From the NCBI GenBank assembly GCA_910577465.1, contig CAJTMM010000018.1:1-50970 (forward strand): a stretch of 50,970 nucleotides of DNA, given 5' to 3'. This document shows positions 25,031-35,121 of this stretch, one piece after another. The stretch comes from an uncultured Muribaculaceae bacterium (GTDB lineage Bacteria > Bacteroidota > Bacteroidia > Bacteroidales > Muribaculaceae). Both the position numbers and the translations under genes were made by a program. Numbering within the stretch: position 1 is the stretch's first letter; every line of letters starts with the position of its first letter. A model generated the notes under the pieces. The model searched no databases. It was not told the DNA's origin and saw only the letters and a program-made list of their open reading frames with translations.

Positions 25031-25075
25031 CACTCCCCCTGCGGCATAAAGCACACAGGGGGAGTGTCTTATTTT
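25031..25075 (+). terminator. Terminator of the thioredoxin operon
   Basis: An 11-bp perfect stem (25031-25041 with 25056-25066) is followed by TCTTATTTTC. It separates the thioredoxin genes from the convergent transporter gene. No U-run is present in the other direction. Confidence 0.8.
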
Positions 25076-25098
25076 CTGTATCCGATAATGCGGATGTA

Positions 25099-26760
25099 TT
25101 ACATGAATGCGAGTATCAAGCTTTGGGCAGCTACCACACGCAGGAACATGGTCAACGGATACACTGTGGAGTAAGCCACCGCCGGAGCATCATTGCCGGT
25201 AGAGCCGTTGGCGTAAGCCAAGGCTGGGGGATCGGTGTAACCGCCTGAGAACAGACCCATGATGGTCAGATAATTAATCTTGTACACTCCACGCGCTATG
25301 CAACCTACTATCACCAGCGGAACAAAGGTGATGATAAAGCCCCATATCACCCACCACATACCGGTGGTATTGAATACGGTTTCAGCAAATCCGGCACCTG
25401 ACGATATGCCTACCGATGCAAGGAACAGACAGATACCCAGTTCTCGCATAAGCAACGACGCCGATGAGGAGGTATAGGTGACCAGCTTGAACTTATAGCC
25501 GAAACGGCTCAACAATATAGCCACAACCAGCGGCCCCCCGGCAAGACCGAGCTTCATACCGAAGCCCACGTTAATCGAACCTACGATGATACCGAACATT
25601 ATACCAACGAATATGGTAATCATATTAGGTTCATTGAGACGCTTCATCGAGTTACCCAGACGGTTGGCAAGACGGTCTATATCATTAAGGTCGCCCACTA
25701 CAGTTATGCGATCGCCCATCTGCAAACGGAGATTAGGTGACGCGAGCAGGTCCACACCCGCACGATTCACGCGTGTGGCATTGAGCTGATATGCCGAGTG
25801 GAGACGGAGCGCACCCAATGCCACGCCATTGTACTGGCTCTTGGTGATGAGAATACGGCGCGATACCACACGGCTCGGTGTAACATCTTCCCAGTCCATC
25901 TCTATCTCGGGACCAACCACCGATTCAAATCGGGGAGTATCAGTAGTGGATATGACCACAAACAGTTTATCGCCGGTGCGCACCTGAGTGGCAGAGGTAG
26001 GTATTATTATATTGCCGCTTTGGTCCATGAGACGCGAAATCACGAAATCGCACAATATGATATCATGGAGTTCACGGAGCGACTTCCCGTTAATCAACGG
26101 ATTGGTAACCTCGATAGACACCATATTAGGCTTGGTGTGGGCATTGCTGTTCTCATCCTCTATAGCCTGAATCTCCTTGTCGGTCTTGATGCGGAACAAA
26201 GCCTTAATCAAGAACATAGCGCCGATGATACCGCACACACCCAGGGGATATGCTGCCGCATATCCCATAGCCATGGTATTGATAGCCTCGGGTGTATTTG
26301 CCGTCTGCTGAGCCGCAGCCAGACCGGGGGTATTGGTCACAGCACCTGACATCACACCCACCAAGGCATTGATACTTGTAGCACCGCCTTCGACATAATA
26401 GATTATCAGCACTATAGCTACGTTGAGCGCTATTCCAAGCACTGCCAATCCGTTAAGTCTCATACCTCCCTTCTTGAACGATGAGAAGAAACCGGGACCC
26501 ACCTGAATACCGATTGAGAAAATAAACAGAATCAAACCGAATTCGCGTACGAACTTCAATACCTCACCATTGACTATATAGCCAAGGTGACCCATCAAAA
26601 TTCCCACGAAAAGCACAAACGTGACGCCTAACGAAACGCCAGCTACCTTAATCTTGCCAAGGAACACACCGAATGCTATCACAAACGAATAGAGCACGAT
26701 GGTACTTGCCAAAGATTCATTGCCCGGACCGAGCAAACTTGTTAACCATGAAAAATCCAT
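25099..26760 (-). CDS. Putative transporter, AspT/YidE/YbjL family
   Basis: 553-residue inner-membrane protein with two similar hydrophobic halves flanking a soluble centre. The N-terminal half has about five helices (from TIVLYSFVIAFGVFLGKI on) and the SGAVTNTPGLAAA motif. The centre (about 200-370) carries two RCK_C/TrkA_C-like domains. The C-terminal half repeats the pattern and has the matching GLFSGGYTDPPALAYA motif. This is the AspT/YidE/YbjL layout; AspT itself exchanges aspartate for alanine, but the substrate here is not predictable. The start at 26760 (MDFSWLTSLLG) was chosen because upstream codons overlap the -7 box region. Confidence 0.9.
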   Translation of the reverse strand: MDFSWLTSLLGPGNESLASTIVLYSFVIAFGVFLGKIKVAGVSLGVTFVLFVGILMGHLGYIVNGEVLKFVREFGLILFIFSIGIQVGPGFFSSFKKGGMRLNGLAVLGIALNVAIVLIIYYVEGGATSINALVGVMSGAVTNTPGLAAAQQTANTPEAINTMAMGYAAAYPLGVCGIIGAMFLIKALFRIKTDKEIQAIEDENSNAHTKPNMVSIEVTNPLINGKSLRELHDIILCDFVISRLMDQSGNIIIPTSATQVRTGDKLFVVISTTDTPRFESVVGPEIEMDWEDVTPSRVVSRRILITKSQYNGVALGALRLHSAYQLNATRVNRAGVDLLASPNLRLQMGDRITVVGDLNDIDRLANRLGNSMKRLNEPNMITIFVGIMFGIIVGSINVGFGMKLGLAGGPLVVAILLSRFGYKFKLVTYTSSSASLLMRELGICLFLASVGISSGAGFAETVFNTTGMWWVIWGFIITFVPLVIVGCIARGVYKINYLTIMGLFSGGYTDPPALAYANGSTGNDAPAVAYSTVYPLTMFLRVVAAQSLILAFM

Positions 26761-26831
26761 TGGAAGTAGAAATATATGTATAAGTGGTTTATTTATTGCG
26801 CAGTAGCGTATATAAGCCCATTTTGCGAGTG

Positions 26832-26839
26832 CAAAGGTA
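26832..26839 (-). promoter_or_regulatory. -7 box of the AspT/YidE-type transporter gene
   Basis: TACCTTTG on the minus strand at 26832-26839, about 72 bases upstream of the start codon. The -33 region has no clear TTG. Confidence 0.5.
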
Positions 26840-26935
26840 CTGCTTTTTCGCCACATGAGCGAGCATCATTGACTATTTTTTCACAAAGCCCCTTGGATTT
26901 TTGGCTAAATGCTTTTCTAATTGGCATGCGGCTGT

Positions 26936-26943
26936 TACCTTTG
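26936..26943 (+). promoter_or_regulatory. -7 box of tamL
   Basis: TACCTTTG at 26936-26943, 11 bases before ATG 26955, the same octamer as that of the divergent transporter gene about 100 bases away. The -33 region is poor. Confidence 0.5.
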
Positions 26944-26954
26944 CAGTCGATAAG

Positions 26955-29303
26955 ATGGACAGGAGGTCAATGCTAATATTCATGGTGCTTTCGGTCACGG
27001 CGTTGCTGTGGTCGTGCAGCACTACACGCCATGTTCCCGACGGAAGCATGCTTCTCGACGATGTGAGGATAGTGGTTGACGATACCACCGACGTAGAGTC
27101 TGCCGACCTTACCAACTACCTGCGCCAAACGCCAAACCACAAGGTTCTCGGATTCGCGAAACTACAACTCGCCACATACAACCTGTCGGGACGCGATTCA
27201 TCGAAATGGTACAACCGATGGCTCCGACGTCTCGGACAAGCCCCTGTGATATACGATGCCGACCTTACGGACGCATCACGCCGGCAACTGCGCCAGGCTC
27301 TTGTCAACATGGGGTACATGGGAGCTGATGTAGAAGTGGACACAATCGCACGCCCCGACAAGAAAAAAATAAGCGTGAACTACCGTGTGCATCCCGGACA
27401 AGCCCACCGTATAACGTCAATAGCCTACGACATTCCCGACACAACGGTGGCACGACTGGTACTTCGCGACTCAGTGATGTTCACCCTGTCGCCCGGCGAC
27501 CACCTCGACCGCAATGCCCTTGAAGAGGAGCGCACACTCATCACCGCCCGTCTGCGCAATGCCGGGTACTACGCATTTTCAAAAGAATACATCAACTTCA
27601 TAGCCGATACCGCCGAAAACTCTCTCGACGTCGGGCTCACCATGGTGATACGCCCACCCAAGCAAGCTTCCGGCACCCAAACCGCCACCGACACCGCCAC
27701 CACGCACTCCCGTTATGAGATAAACCGGGTGATATTCGTAACCGGAGCCACATCGATGGGCAATCCATTGCAATCCATACCGGCTAATGCCGACACCGTA
27801 ACATACCGCAACATATCAGTGATATACGGTTCATCCGACCATTACATACTACCATCGGCACTTGAGGAAAAATGTTTCATCCAGCCCGGTAAACGCTACA
27901 GCGCATGGGCCGTGGACCGCACATACGAGGCATTGGCGCAATTAGGAATAATCAAAAGCATCAACATAGAGATGGTGCCGGTGCCGGAGTTAGATGGGGT
28001 GAAACGTCTGGACGCTTATATATTCCTGTCACGCAACAAAAAACAGGGTGTAACCCTTGAACTCGAAGGCACCAACTCCGAAGGCGACTTCGGATTCGGA
28101 GTCGGACTCGCCTACCAACACCGCAACCTGGCACATCGAAGCAATCTGCTTTCGGCAAAGCTACGTGTCAACTACGAAAGTCTGTCGGGCAACCTGTCGA
28201 ACCTCATCAACGACCGCTATACCGAATACGCGGGCGAGGTAGGCATAACATTCCCTAAATTCCTATTTCCGTTCGTATCAAGGTCATTCAAGCTACGCAG
28301 CAAAGCCACTACGGAATTCGCCCTATCGTTCAACTATCAGGAACGTCCCGAATACACACGCATCATAGCAGGCGCCGCATGGAAATACAAATGGAACACA
28401 CGCGATAACCGCGAGCGCCGCACCCTCGACCTTGTTGACATCAACTACGTGTATCTCCCCGAAAGCACCATCGACTTCATAAACCAGATAGCTCCGAGCA
28501 ACCCCCTGCTCAGATACAGCTATGAGGACCACTTCATAATGCGCACCGGCTACACCTATTACCGCACCAACAAGCGCATAGCCGGCACGCAATTGCGCCG
28601 CTATAGCCTTCAACGCTCCGTGTACTCACTCCGCGCATCGGTCGAGACAGCCGGCAATCTGCTATATGCCGTATCATCACTATCGAAAATGAAACGCCAC
28701 AACGGAGTGTACACTCTGTTCGGAATACAATACTCACAATACGCAAAAGCCGAATTCGACTACTCATACACCCGCAACCTCAACACCCGGCATTCGCTCT
28801 CGTTCCATGCTGGCGTGGGGCTGGGAGTCCCATACGGCAACTCCCGCGTATTGCCTTTCGAAAAGCGTTTCTACGCCGGCGGAGCCAACGGCGTCAGAGG
28901 ATGGGGAGTGCGCACACTCGGACCCGGCTCGTTCGACTCCAAGAACTCCGTAACCGACTTTATAAACCAATGCGGCGACATACGCCTGGATCTTTCCGCA
29001 GAATACCGCGCCAAATTGTTCTGGGTATTTGAAGGAGCCATGTTTGTAGACGCCGGAAACATCTGGACCATCCACAACTATGAGAACCAACCCGGCGGCA
29101 TGTTCCGGTTCGACACCTTCTGGAAACAGATAGCCGTGGCATACGGCGTGGGACTCCGCATGGACTTCTCGTACTTTCTGCTGCGTTTCGACCTTGGCGT
29201 AAAGGCTCATAATCCGGCAAACAACCAGGAACGCTGGCCTATAATACATCCCCGGTGGAAGCGCGACACATCGTTTCACTTCTCAGTGGGCTATCCTTTT
29301 TAA
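26955..29303 (+). CDS. tamL: TamL-like BamA-superfamily outer-membrane lipoprotein
   Basis: 782 residues. The N-terminus is a lipoprotein signal ending ALLWSC with C21 as the lipid-anchored residue. POTRA-like domains follow to about residue 380 and then a C-terminal beta-barrel with the surface-antigen motif GGANGVRGW and a final aromatic residue (SVGYPF), as in outer-membrane barrels. BamA-superfamily members with a lipoprotein signal are known in Bacteroidetes as TamL, which works with TamB in outer-membrane biogenesis; tamB is not in this window. ATG 26955 was chosen over ATG 26970, which would also leave a signal peptide. Confidence 0.85.
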   Translation: MDRRSMLIFMVLSVTALLWSCSTTRHVPDGSMLLDDVRIVVDDTTDVESADLTNYLRQTPNHKVLGFAKLQLATYNLSGRDSSKWYNRWLRRLGQAPVIYDADLTDASRRQLRQALVNMGYMGADVEVDTIARPDKKKISVNYRVHPGQAHRITSIAYDIPDTTVARLVLRDSVMFTLSPGDHLDRNALEEERTLITARLRNAGYYAFSKEYINFIADTAENSLDVGLTMVIRPPKQASGTQTATDTATTHSRYEINRVIFVTGATSMGNPLQSIPANADTVTYRNISVIYGSSDHYILPSALEEKCFIQPGKRYSAWAVDRTYEALAQLGIIKSINIEMVPVPELDGVKRLDAYIFLSRNKKQGVTLELEGTNSEGDFGFGVGLAYQHRNLAHRSNLLSAKLRVNYESLSGNLSNLINDRYTEYAGEVGITFPKFLFPFVSRSFKLRSKATTEFALSFNYQERPEYTRIIAGAAWKYKWNTRDNRERRTLDLVDINYVYLPESTIDFINQIAPSNPLLRYSYEDHFIMRTGYTYYRTNKRIAGTQLRRYSLQRSVYSLRASVETAGNLLYAVSSLSKMKRHNGVYTLFGIQYSQYAKAEFDYSYTRNLNTRHSLSFHAGVGLGVPYGNSRVLPFEKRFYAGGANGVRGWGVRTLGPGSFDSKNSVTDFINQCGDIRLDLSAEYRAKLFWVFEGAMFVDAGNIWTIHNYENQPGGMFRFDTFWKQIAVAYGVGLRMDFSYFLLRFDLGVKAHNPANNQERWPIIHPRWKRDTSFHFSVGYPF

Positions 29304-29346
29304 CTCTCGTTTGTTATACCTACATATATCCACAAAACCCACCGAT

Positions 29347-30012
29347 ATGCTGGTAATATTTGACCTTGACGGAACCTTACTGAATACAATCGCCGACCTC
29401 GCCGCTGCCGCCAACTATGCGTTGGAACAAGCCGGATATCCCACACATTCATCCGAAGCCTATCCCTACTTTGTGGGCAACGGAGTGTCAAAACTCCTTG
29501 AACGCGTACTACCCGAGGATATGCGCTCGGCAGAAAACGTGGAAAAACTACGCGTATATTTCAAGGAATATTACGGTGCCAACATGACACGCCACACCCG
29601 CCCCTACGAAGGAATACAAGATTTGCTGTCGGCATTGCGCGAACGCGGCATCAATGTAGCCGTGGCATCCAATAAATATCAGACAGCGGTGGACAAGCTC
29701 GTGCGGCATTACTTCCCCACCATCGAATGGGCTGCAATCGAAGGACAGAAAGAGGGTGTGCCGGTAAAACCGGATCCATCGATAGTATTTGAAATCCTAT
29801 CAAAGTGCCCTACCCCGAAATCGCAAGTGCTGTATGTAGGCGATTCGGGAGTAGACATGGACACGGCACGCCGCGCAGGCGTGACATCCATAGGCGTGAC
29901 CTGGGGATTCCGCCCGGAAAAGGAACTACGCTCACATTTCGCCGACAATATCGTATCGGCTCCGCAGCAAATACTGGAATTAGCCACCGACATACAACAG
30001 CTGTCACAATAA
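29347..30012 (+). CDS. HAD-family hydrolase, phosphoglycolate phosphatase-like
   Basis: 221 residues of a haloacid dehalogenase phosphatase. Motif I is D6-L-D8-GTLLNT, motif II VAVASNK, the motif III lysine lies in VPVKPDP, and motif IV is YVGDSGVDMDTA. A four-helix cap follows motif I, as in Gph/PGPase. ATG 29347 (MLVIFDLDGT) places motif I at the N-terminus as usual. Likely substrate is 2-phosphoglycolate or another small phosphoester; the exact one cannot be told. It lies 43 bases behind tamL. Confidence 0.9.
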   Translation: MLVIFDLDGTLLNTIADLAAAANYALEQAGYPTHSSEAYPYFVGNGVSKLLERVLPEDMRSAENVEKLRVYFKEYYGANMTRHTRPYEGIQDLLSALRERGINVAVASNKYQTAVDKLVRHYFPTIEWAAIEGQKEGVPVKPDPSIVFEILSKCPTPKSQVLYVGDSGVDMDTARRAGVTSIGVTWGFRPEKELRSHFADNIVSAPQQILELATDIQQLSQ

Positions 30013-30106
30013 CGGCTTATAGCTTCAACGAGGTAAATAATGCACAAAATGATAGTTTTGTGCAAAAAAATGTGTCGAATTTAAATCACGTTTCGCATAT
30101 TTTCAT

Positions 30107-30114
30107 TAAATTTG
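30107..30114 (+). promoter_or_regulatory. -7 box of the serine palmitoyltransferase gene
   Basis: TAAATTTG at 30107-30114, 72 bases before the ATG at 30187; no TTG in the expected -33 position. Confidence 0.5.
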
Positions 30115-30186
30115 CAGCCTGCATTGGCGGAACCGGATAAGCTATCCCCTGTGCAGATAGTTAAAACAGCATCCACCTCTTTAACT

Positions 30187-31374
30187 ATGAAGCTATTACA
30201 AGAGAAACTGTCAAAGTACACCGTGCCGCAGCAGGCTAAAGCAGCCGGCATCTACCCCTATTTCCGAGCCATATCAAGCGAACAAGACCCTGAAGTGATA
30301 ATCAACGGTCGTAAAGTGCTCATGTTCGGTTCCAATTGTTACACAGGTCTGGTCAACGACCCCCGAATCAAAGAAGCCGCCATAGAGGCTACCCGCAAAT
30401 ATGGTACCGGATGTGCCGGTTCGCCGTTCCTCAACGGTACACTCGATTTGCACAAGAAACTCGAGGCCCGCTTAGCCGAATACATCGGCAAGGAGGATGT
30501 GATGATATACTCCACCGGATTTGAAGTGAACCTCGGTGTTGTATCCACACTTACCGGACGCGAGGACTACATACTTTGGGACGAACAGGATCACGCATCC
30601 ATCATAGAAGGCCGTCGCCTGTCATTCTCACAGTCGCTCAAGTACAAGCACAACGACATGGAGTCGCTCGAAAAGCAACTTCAGAAATGCGACCCCGACA
30701 AGGTGAAACTCATAGTCACCGACAGTGTATTCTCAATGGAAGGCGACGTTGCCGACGTGAAGACCATAACCGAACTTGCCAAGAAATACAACGCCTCAGT
30801 GATGGTGGACGAAGCTCACGGCATAGGCGTATTCGGCAAAGGCGGACGCGGCGTATGCCACCATTACGGAGTCGCCGACGACGTAGACCTGATTATGGGT
30901 ACATTCTCCAAGTCATTTGCTTCGCTCGGCGGATTCATAGCCACCGACAAGGAAATCACCAATTACCTGCGCCACCACTCACGCTCCTACATATTCACCG
31001 CGAGCATCACTCCGGCATCGACAGCAGCAGCCCTTGCCGCCATCGACATCATGGAGCAGGAACCCGAACGCCAGGAAGCACTGTGGGATGTAACCAATTA
31101 CGCCCTCGAAGGATTCCGCAACATGGGATGCGAGATAGGTCACACATCCACCCCCATCATACCGCTGTACATACGCGACAACTTCAAGACATTCGCCGTG
31201 ACCAGCGACCTGCTTGAAGAGGGTATATTCGTGAACCCCGTGGTATCACCTGCAGTGGCACCGCACGACACGCTGATTCGCTTCAGCCTTATGGCAACAC
31301 ACTCCAAGGATCAAGTGACCACAGCGTTGGAAAAAATCCAGAAAGTATTCCGCAAGCACGGCATTCTGGAATAA
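30187..31374 (+). CDS. spt: Serine palmitoyltransferase
   Basis: PLP enzyme of the alpha-oxoamine synthase family, which condenses serine with an acyl-CoA in the first step of sphingolipid synthesis. Bacteroidales members make sphingolipids and ceramide phospholipids. 395 residues with the stacking H136 (DEQDHAS), D208/H211 (VDEAHGIG) and the Schiff-base lysine K242 in GTFSKSFAS. The opening MKLLQEKLSKY, then GIYPYFR and the whole protein closely follow the characterised Bacteroides enzyme as I recall it, rather than BioF or Kbl, but these paralogues are similar. ATG 30187 is well supported; a strong terminator follows. Confidence 0.88.
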   Translation: MKLLQEKLSKYTVPQQAKAAGIYPYFRAISSEQDPEVIINGRKVLMFGSNCYTGLVNDPRIKEAAIEATRKYGTGCAGSPFLNGTLDLHKKLEARLAEYIGKEDVMIYSTGFEVNLGVVSTLTGREDYILWDEQDHASIIEGRRLSFSQSLKYKHNDMESLEKQLQKCDPDKVKLIVTDSVFSMEGDVADVKTITELAKKYNASVMVDEAHGIGVFGKGGRGVCHHYGVADDVDLIMGTFSKSFASLGGFIATDKEITNYLRHHSRSYIFTASITPASTAAALAAIDIMEQEPERQEALWDVTNYALEGFRNMGCEIGHTSTPIIPLYIRDNFKTFAVTSDLLEEGIFVNPVVSPAVAPHDTLIRFSLMATHSKDQVTTALEKIQKVFRKHGILE

Positions 31375-31401
31375 TACGTCACAACAGTCAACGACATAAT
31401 G

Positions 31402-31446
31402 ATGTGTCCCGAAACCAAACGGCTTCGGGACACATTAATTTTATTG
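31402..31446 (+). terminator. Terminator after spt
   Basis: A 12-bp perfect stem (31402-31413 with 31424-31435) followed by TAATTTTATT. Confidence 0.85.
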
Positions 31447-31546
31447 CGTTTTTCATACCATTATTTTTACATTAGCGGGCAAATTGCTAAATTCGCATCA
31501 TCAATGATACAATAGCCACTCTTCTTAATTAAAACAATATTTCCAC

Positions 31547-32101
31547 ATGGTTTTTAAATTCCGAATAGTTTCAGACGAAGTCGATAATTTCAAAAGAGAG
31601 ATAGACATCGATGCCGACGCCTCATTCCTCACATTCCGTAACGCTATCTGCGAATCGGTAGGATACGACAAAAATCAGATGAATTCATTTTTCCTGTGCG
31701 AGGACGGATGGGAAAAGGACAAGGAAATCACCCTTGAGGATATGGGCAGCGATTCATCGGAGGATGTGTACCTGATGGAAGACACCATACTGAGCGACTT
31801 CATCGAGGACGAAGGCCAGCGTCTGATTTTCGTATTCGATTACCTCACCGAGCGCTCATTCTTCATAGAACTCAAACGCACCGAACCGGGCAAATCGCTC
31901 CAGGACCCCGTATGCTCTGTTGCCATGGGACAGGCTCCCGCCCAATTCGTGGACATAGACGCCTTCGACGCAAAAATCGACGCCAAAGCCGCAGCAGCGG
32001 CGGCCGACATCGACGAGGATTTCTATGGCTCGGAAGCCTACAACGCCGACGAATTCGATGCCGAAGGATTTGATGAAATGACATTTGACGACAGCCTCTG
32101 A
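31547..32101 (+). CDS. Plasmid pRiA4b ORF-3-like protein
   Basis: 184 residues matching the pRiA4b ORF-3-like family. The blocks are FFLCEDGWEKDKEITLEDM, MEDTILSDFIEDEGQRLIFVFDYLTERSFFIEL (seen as LSDFIEDEG and FDYLTERSFFIEL) and CSVAMGQAPAQF. The last 45 residues are very acidic and low in complexity (Asp, Glu, Ala). The family is conserved in Bacteroidetes chromosomes next to housekeeping genes, with no assigned biochemical role. It is first in a tight run with ruvX (1-base gap) and def (overlap), so it is expressed with RNA-processing and protein-maturation functions. Confidence 0.82.
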   Translation: MVFKFRIVSDEVDNFKREIDIDADASFLTFRNAICESVGYDKNQMNSFFLCEDGWEKDKEITLEDMGSDSSEDVYLMEDTILSDFIEDEGQRLIFVFDYLTERSFFIELKRTEPGKSLQDPVCSVAMGQAPAQFVDIDAFDAKIDAKAAAAAADIDEDFYGSEAYNADEFDAEGFDEMTFDDSL

Positions 32102-32102
32102 T

Positions 32103-32531
32103 ATGGGGCGGTTACTTGCCATTGACTACGGACGTAAACGCTGCGGCATAGCCGTGACCGATACACTGCGTATTGTAGCCACCGGTCTCTCCACGGTGGC
32201 AACGGCATCGCTTACAGAGTACATCAAGAACTATGTGGCGGGTGAACCGGTGGACATGATTGTGGTGGGACAGCCGCGGACCATGAGCGGGGAACCATCG
32301 GAGTCTATGCGATATATCACACCCGGCATAAACAAGCTACGCAAGGAGTTGCCCGGTATGGAAATAGTGTTTTTCGACGAAAGGTTCACATCCGTACTGG
32401 CACACCGTGGCATGATAGACTCGGGGATGAAAAAGATGCAGCGGCGCGACAAAGCGGCCGTCGACGAGATGTCTGCCGTGATAATACTGAACGATTATTT
32501 GCAAAGTAAACAATATACTGACCGACTATGA
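32103..32531 (+). CDS. ruvX: Holliday junction resolvase-like / pre-16S rRNA nuclease YqgF
   Basis: 142-residue RNase H-like nuclease. It shows LAIDYGRKRCGIAVTD with the first catalytic Asp, VVGQPRTMSGEPS, FFDERFTS with the second acid, and a C-terminal KAAVDEMSAVIIL with the last Asp. In Escherichia coli the homologue trims the 5' end of 16S rRNA precursors. ATG 32103 follows the previous stop after one base; an upstream ATG in the preceding gene is less likely. The stop overlaps def. Confidence 0.95.
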   Translation: MGRLLAIDYGRKRCGIAVTDTLRIVATGLSTVATASLTEYIKNYVAGEPVDMIVVGQPRTMSGEPSESMRYITPGINKLRKELPGMEIVFFDERFTSVLAHRGMIDSGMKKMQRRDKAAVDEMSAVIILNDYLQSKQYTDRL

Positions 32532-33088
32532 AACTACCGGTTTATCTATACGGGCACCCGGTGCTCAGAAAAATATCCCAAGATGTGACGCCCCAATACG
32601 AGGGTCTGAAGCAATTGGTCGCTGACATGTTTGCCTGTATGTACGAAAGCGAAGGCGTAGGTCTTGCAGCTCCGCAGATAGGACGCAACGACAAGATTGT
32701 GGTAATCGATGCCGACCCGGTGTCGGATTCATTTCCTGAATGCGCCGGCAGAAAATTCACACTCATCAATCCGGAAATCGAGATACTCGACGGCGAGAAG
32801 ATATCCCGCGCCGAAGGTTGCCTGAGTCTACCCGGACTATCTGAGAATGTGCCCCGCGTGGAACATATCATGCTGCGGTGGGTCGACGAGAACTTCCAGC
32901 CGCATGAAGAGGAGATTTCCGGGTTCCTCGCGCGCATAGTACAGCACGAGTGCGACCATCTCGAAGGGAAGCTGTACATTGACCATATCTCCCCCATACG
33001 CAAACAGCTCATCCGTGGCAAACTCTCCAACATAATGCACGGAAAGATACGGTGCGACTATCCGGTGAAATACGCACCCCGCCGATAA
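32528..33088 (+). CDS. def: Peptide deformylase
   Basis: Removes the formyl group from nascent N-terminal methionine. All three metal motifs are present: GVGLAAPQIG, EGCLSLPG and QHECDHLEG, giving the Cys/His/His iron site and the catalytic Glu. 186 residues, normal for type I enzymes in this phylum. The start overlaps the ruvX stop as ATGA (32528-32531), indicating coupled translation. Confidence 0.97.
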   Translation: MKLPVYLYGHPVLRKISQDVTPQYEGLKQLVADMFACMYESEGVGLAAPQIGRNDKIVVIDADPVSDSFPECAGRKFTLINPEIEILDGEKISRAEGCLSLPGLSENVPRVEHIMLRWVDENFQPHEEEISGFLARIVQHECDHLEGKLYIDHISPIRKQLIRGKLSNIMHGKIRCDYPVKYAPRR

Positions 33089-33121
33089 ATTACCATAACC
33101 ACCCTAATCATTCCATCAACC

Positions 33122-34807
<1,686 letters not shown>

Positions 34808-34885
34808 CTATAATTGATTACATTCGCGGCACAAAAAGCGTATAAATACTCATTTTTAGGTATGGCGACACAGTATAATAGTCCA

Positions 34886-34893
34886 TACCTTTG
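34886..34893 (+). promoter_or_regulatory. -7 box in the ettA-purB gap
   Basis: TACCTTTG at 34886-34893, the octamer also found upstream of tamL and the transporter gene. No clear TTG upstream. No gene follows on this strand before the terminator. Confidence 0.4.
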
Positions 34894-34899
34894 TATCAG

Positions 34900-35030
34900 A
34901 TAATTTTTACGAATTGAACTAACCGCATGTAATCTAATTAGGAAAGAAAATAGGTATTAGCTTCTTAATTGTTAATTACCTGACGAATACGCGGAGCACG
35001 CTGTGAAGCATGTCTCCGCGTATTCGTTTT
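34900..35030 (+). ncRNA. Candidate small RNA of about 130 nt
   Basis: Bounded by the TACCTTTG box and a 13-bp terminator. Inside, AGGTA near 34956 can pair with TACCT near 34981, giving a stem that encloses an AT-rich loop. No coding potential. It could equally be the 3' untranslated region of ettA, which has no other terminator. No RNA family recognised. Confidence 0.35.
34984..35030 (+). terminator. Strong terminator in the ettA-purB gap
   Basis: A 13-bp perfect stem (34984-34996 with 35014-35026) followed by TTTT. It ends either the candidate small RNA or the ettA message. Confidence 0.85.
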
Positions 35031-35061
35031 CACATAATTCACCGCTATATCTCTATAACAG

Positions 35062-35095
35062 ACGTGGCCGCACCACTGAATGTGGGCAGCCACGT
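35062..35095 (-). terminator. Hairpin behind purB
   Basis: ACGTGGC (35062-35068) pairs with GCCACGT (35089-35095), with a further inner CCAC/GTGG pairing. On the minus strand no strong T-run follows, so termination may be inefficient or factor-assisted. Confidence 0.45.
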
Positions 35096-35121
35096 ATATG
35101 CTATATCTCTAATACGGAGTA

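Larger units (their letters stand above)
34808..35121. other. 314-base gap between ettA and purB
   Basis: No gene. It holds a -7-like box (34886-34893), about 90 bases of AT-rich sequence, a strong plus-strand terminator (34984-35030), and a second hairpin (35062-35095) flanked by a 12-base direct repeat (35044-35055 and 35100-35111). The second hairpin is placed to end the convergent purB transcript. Confidence 0.6.
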
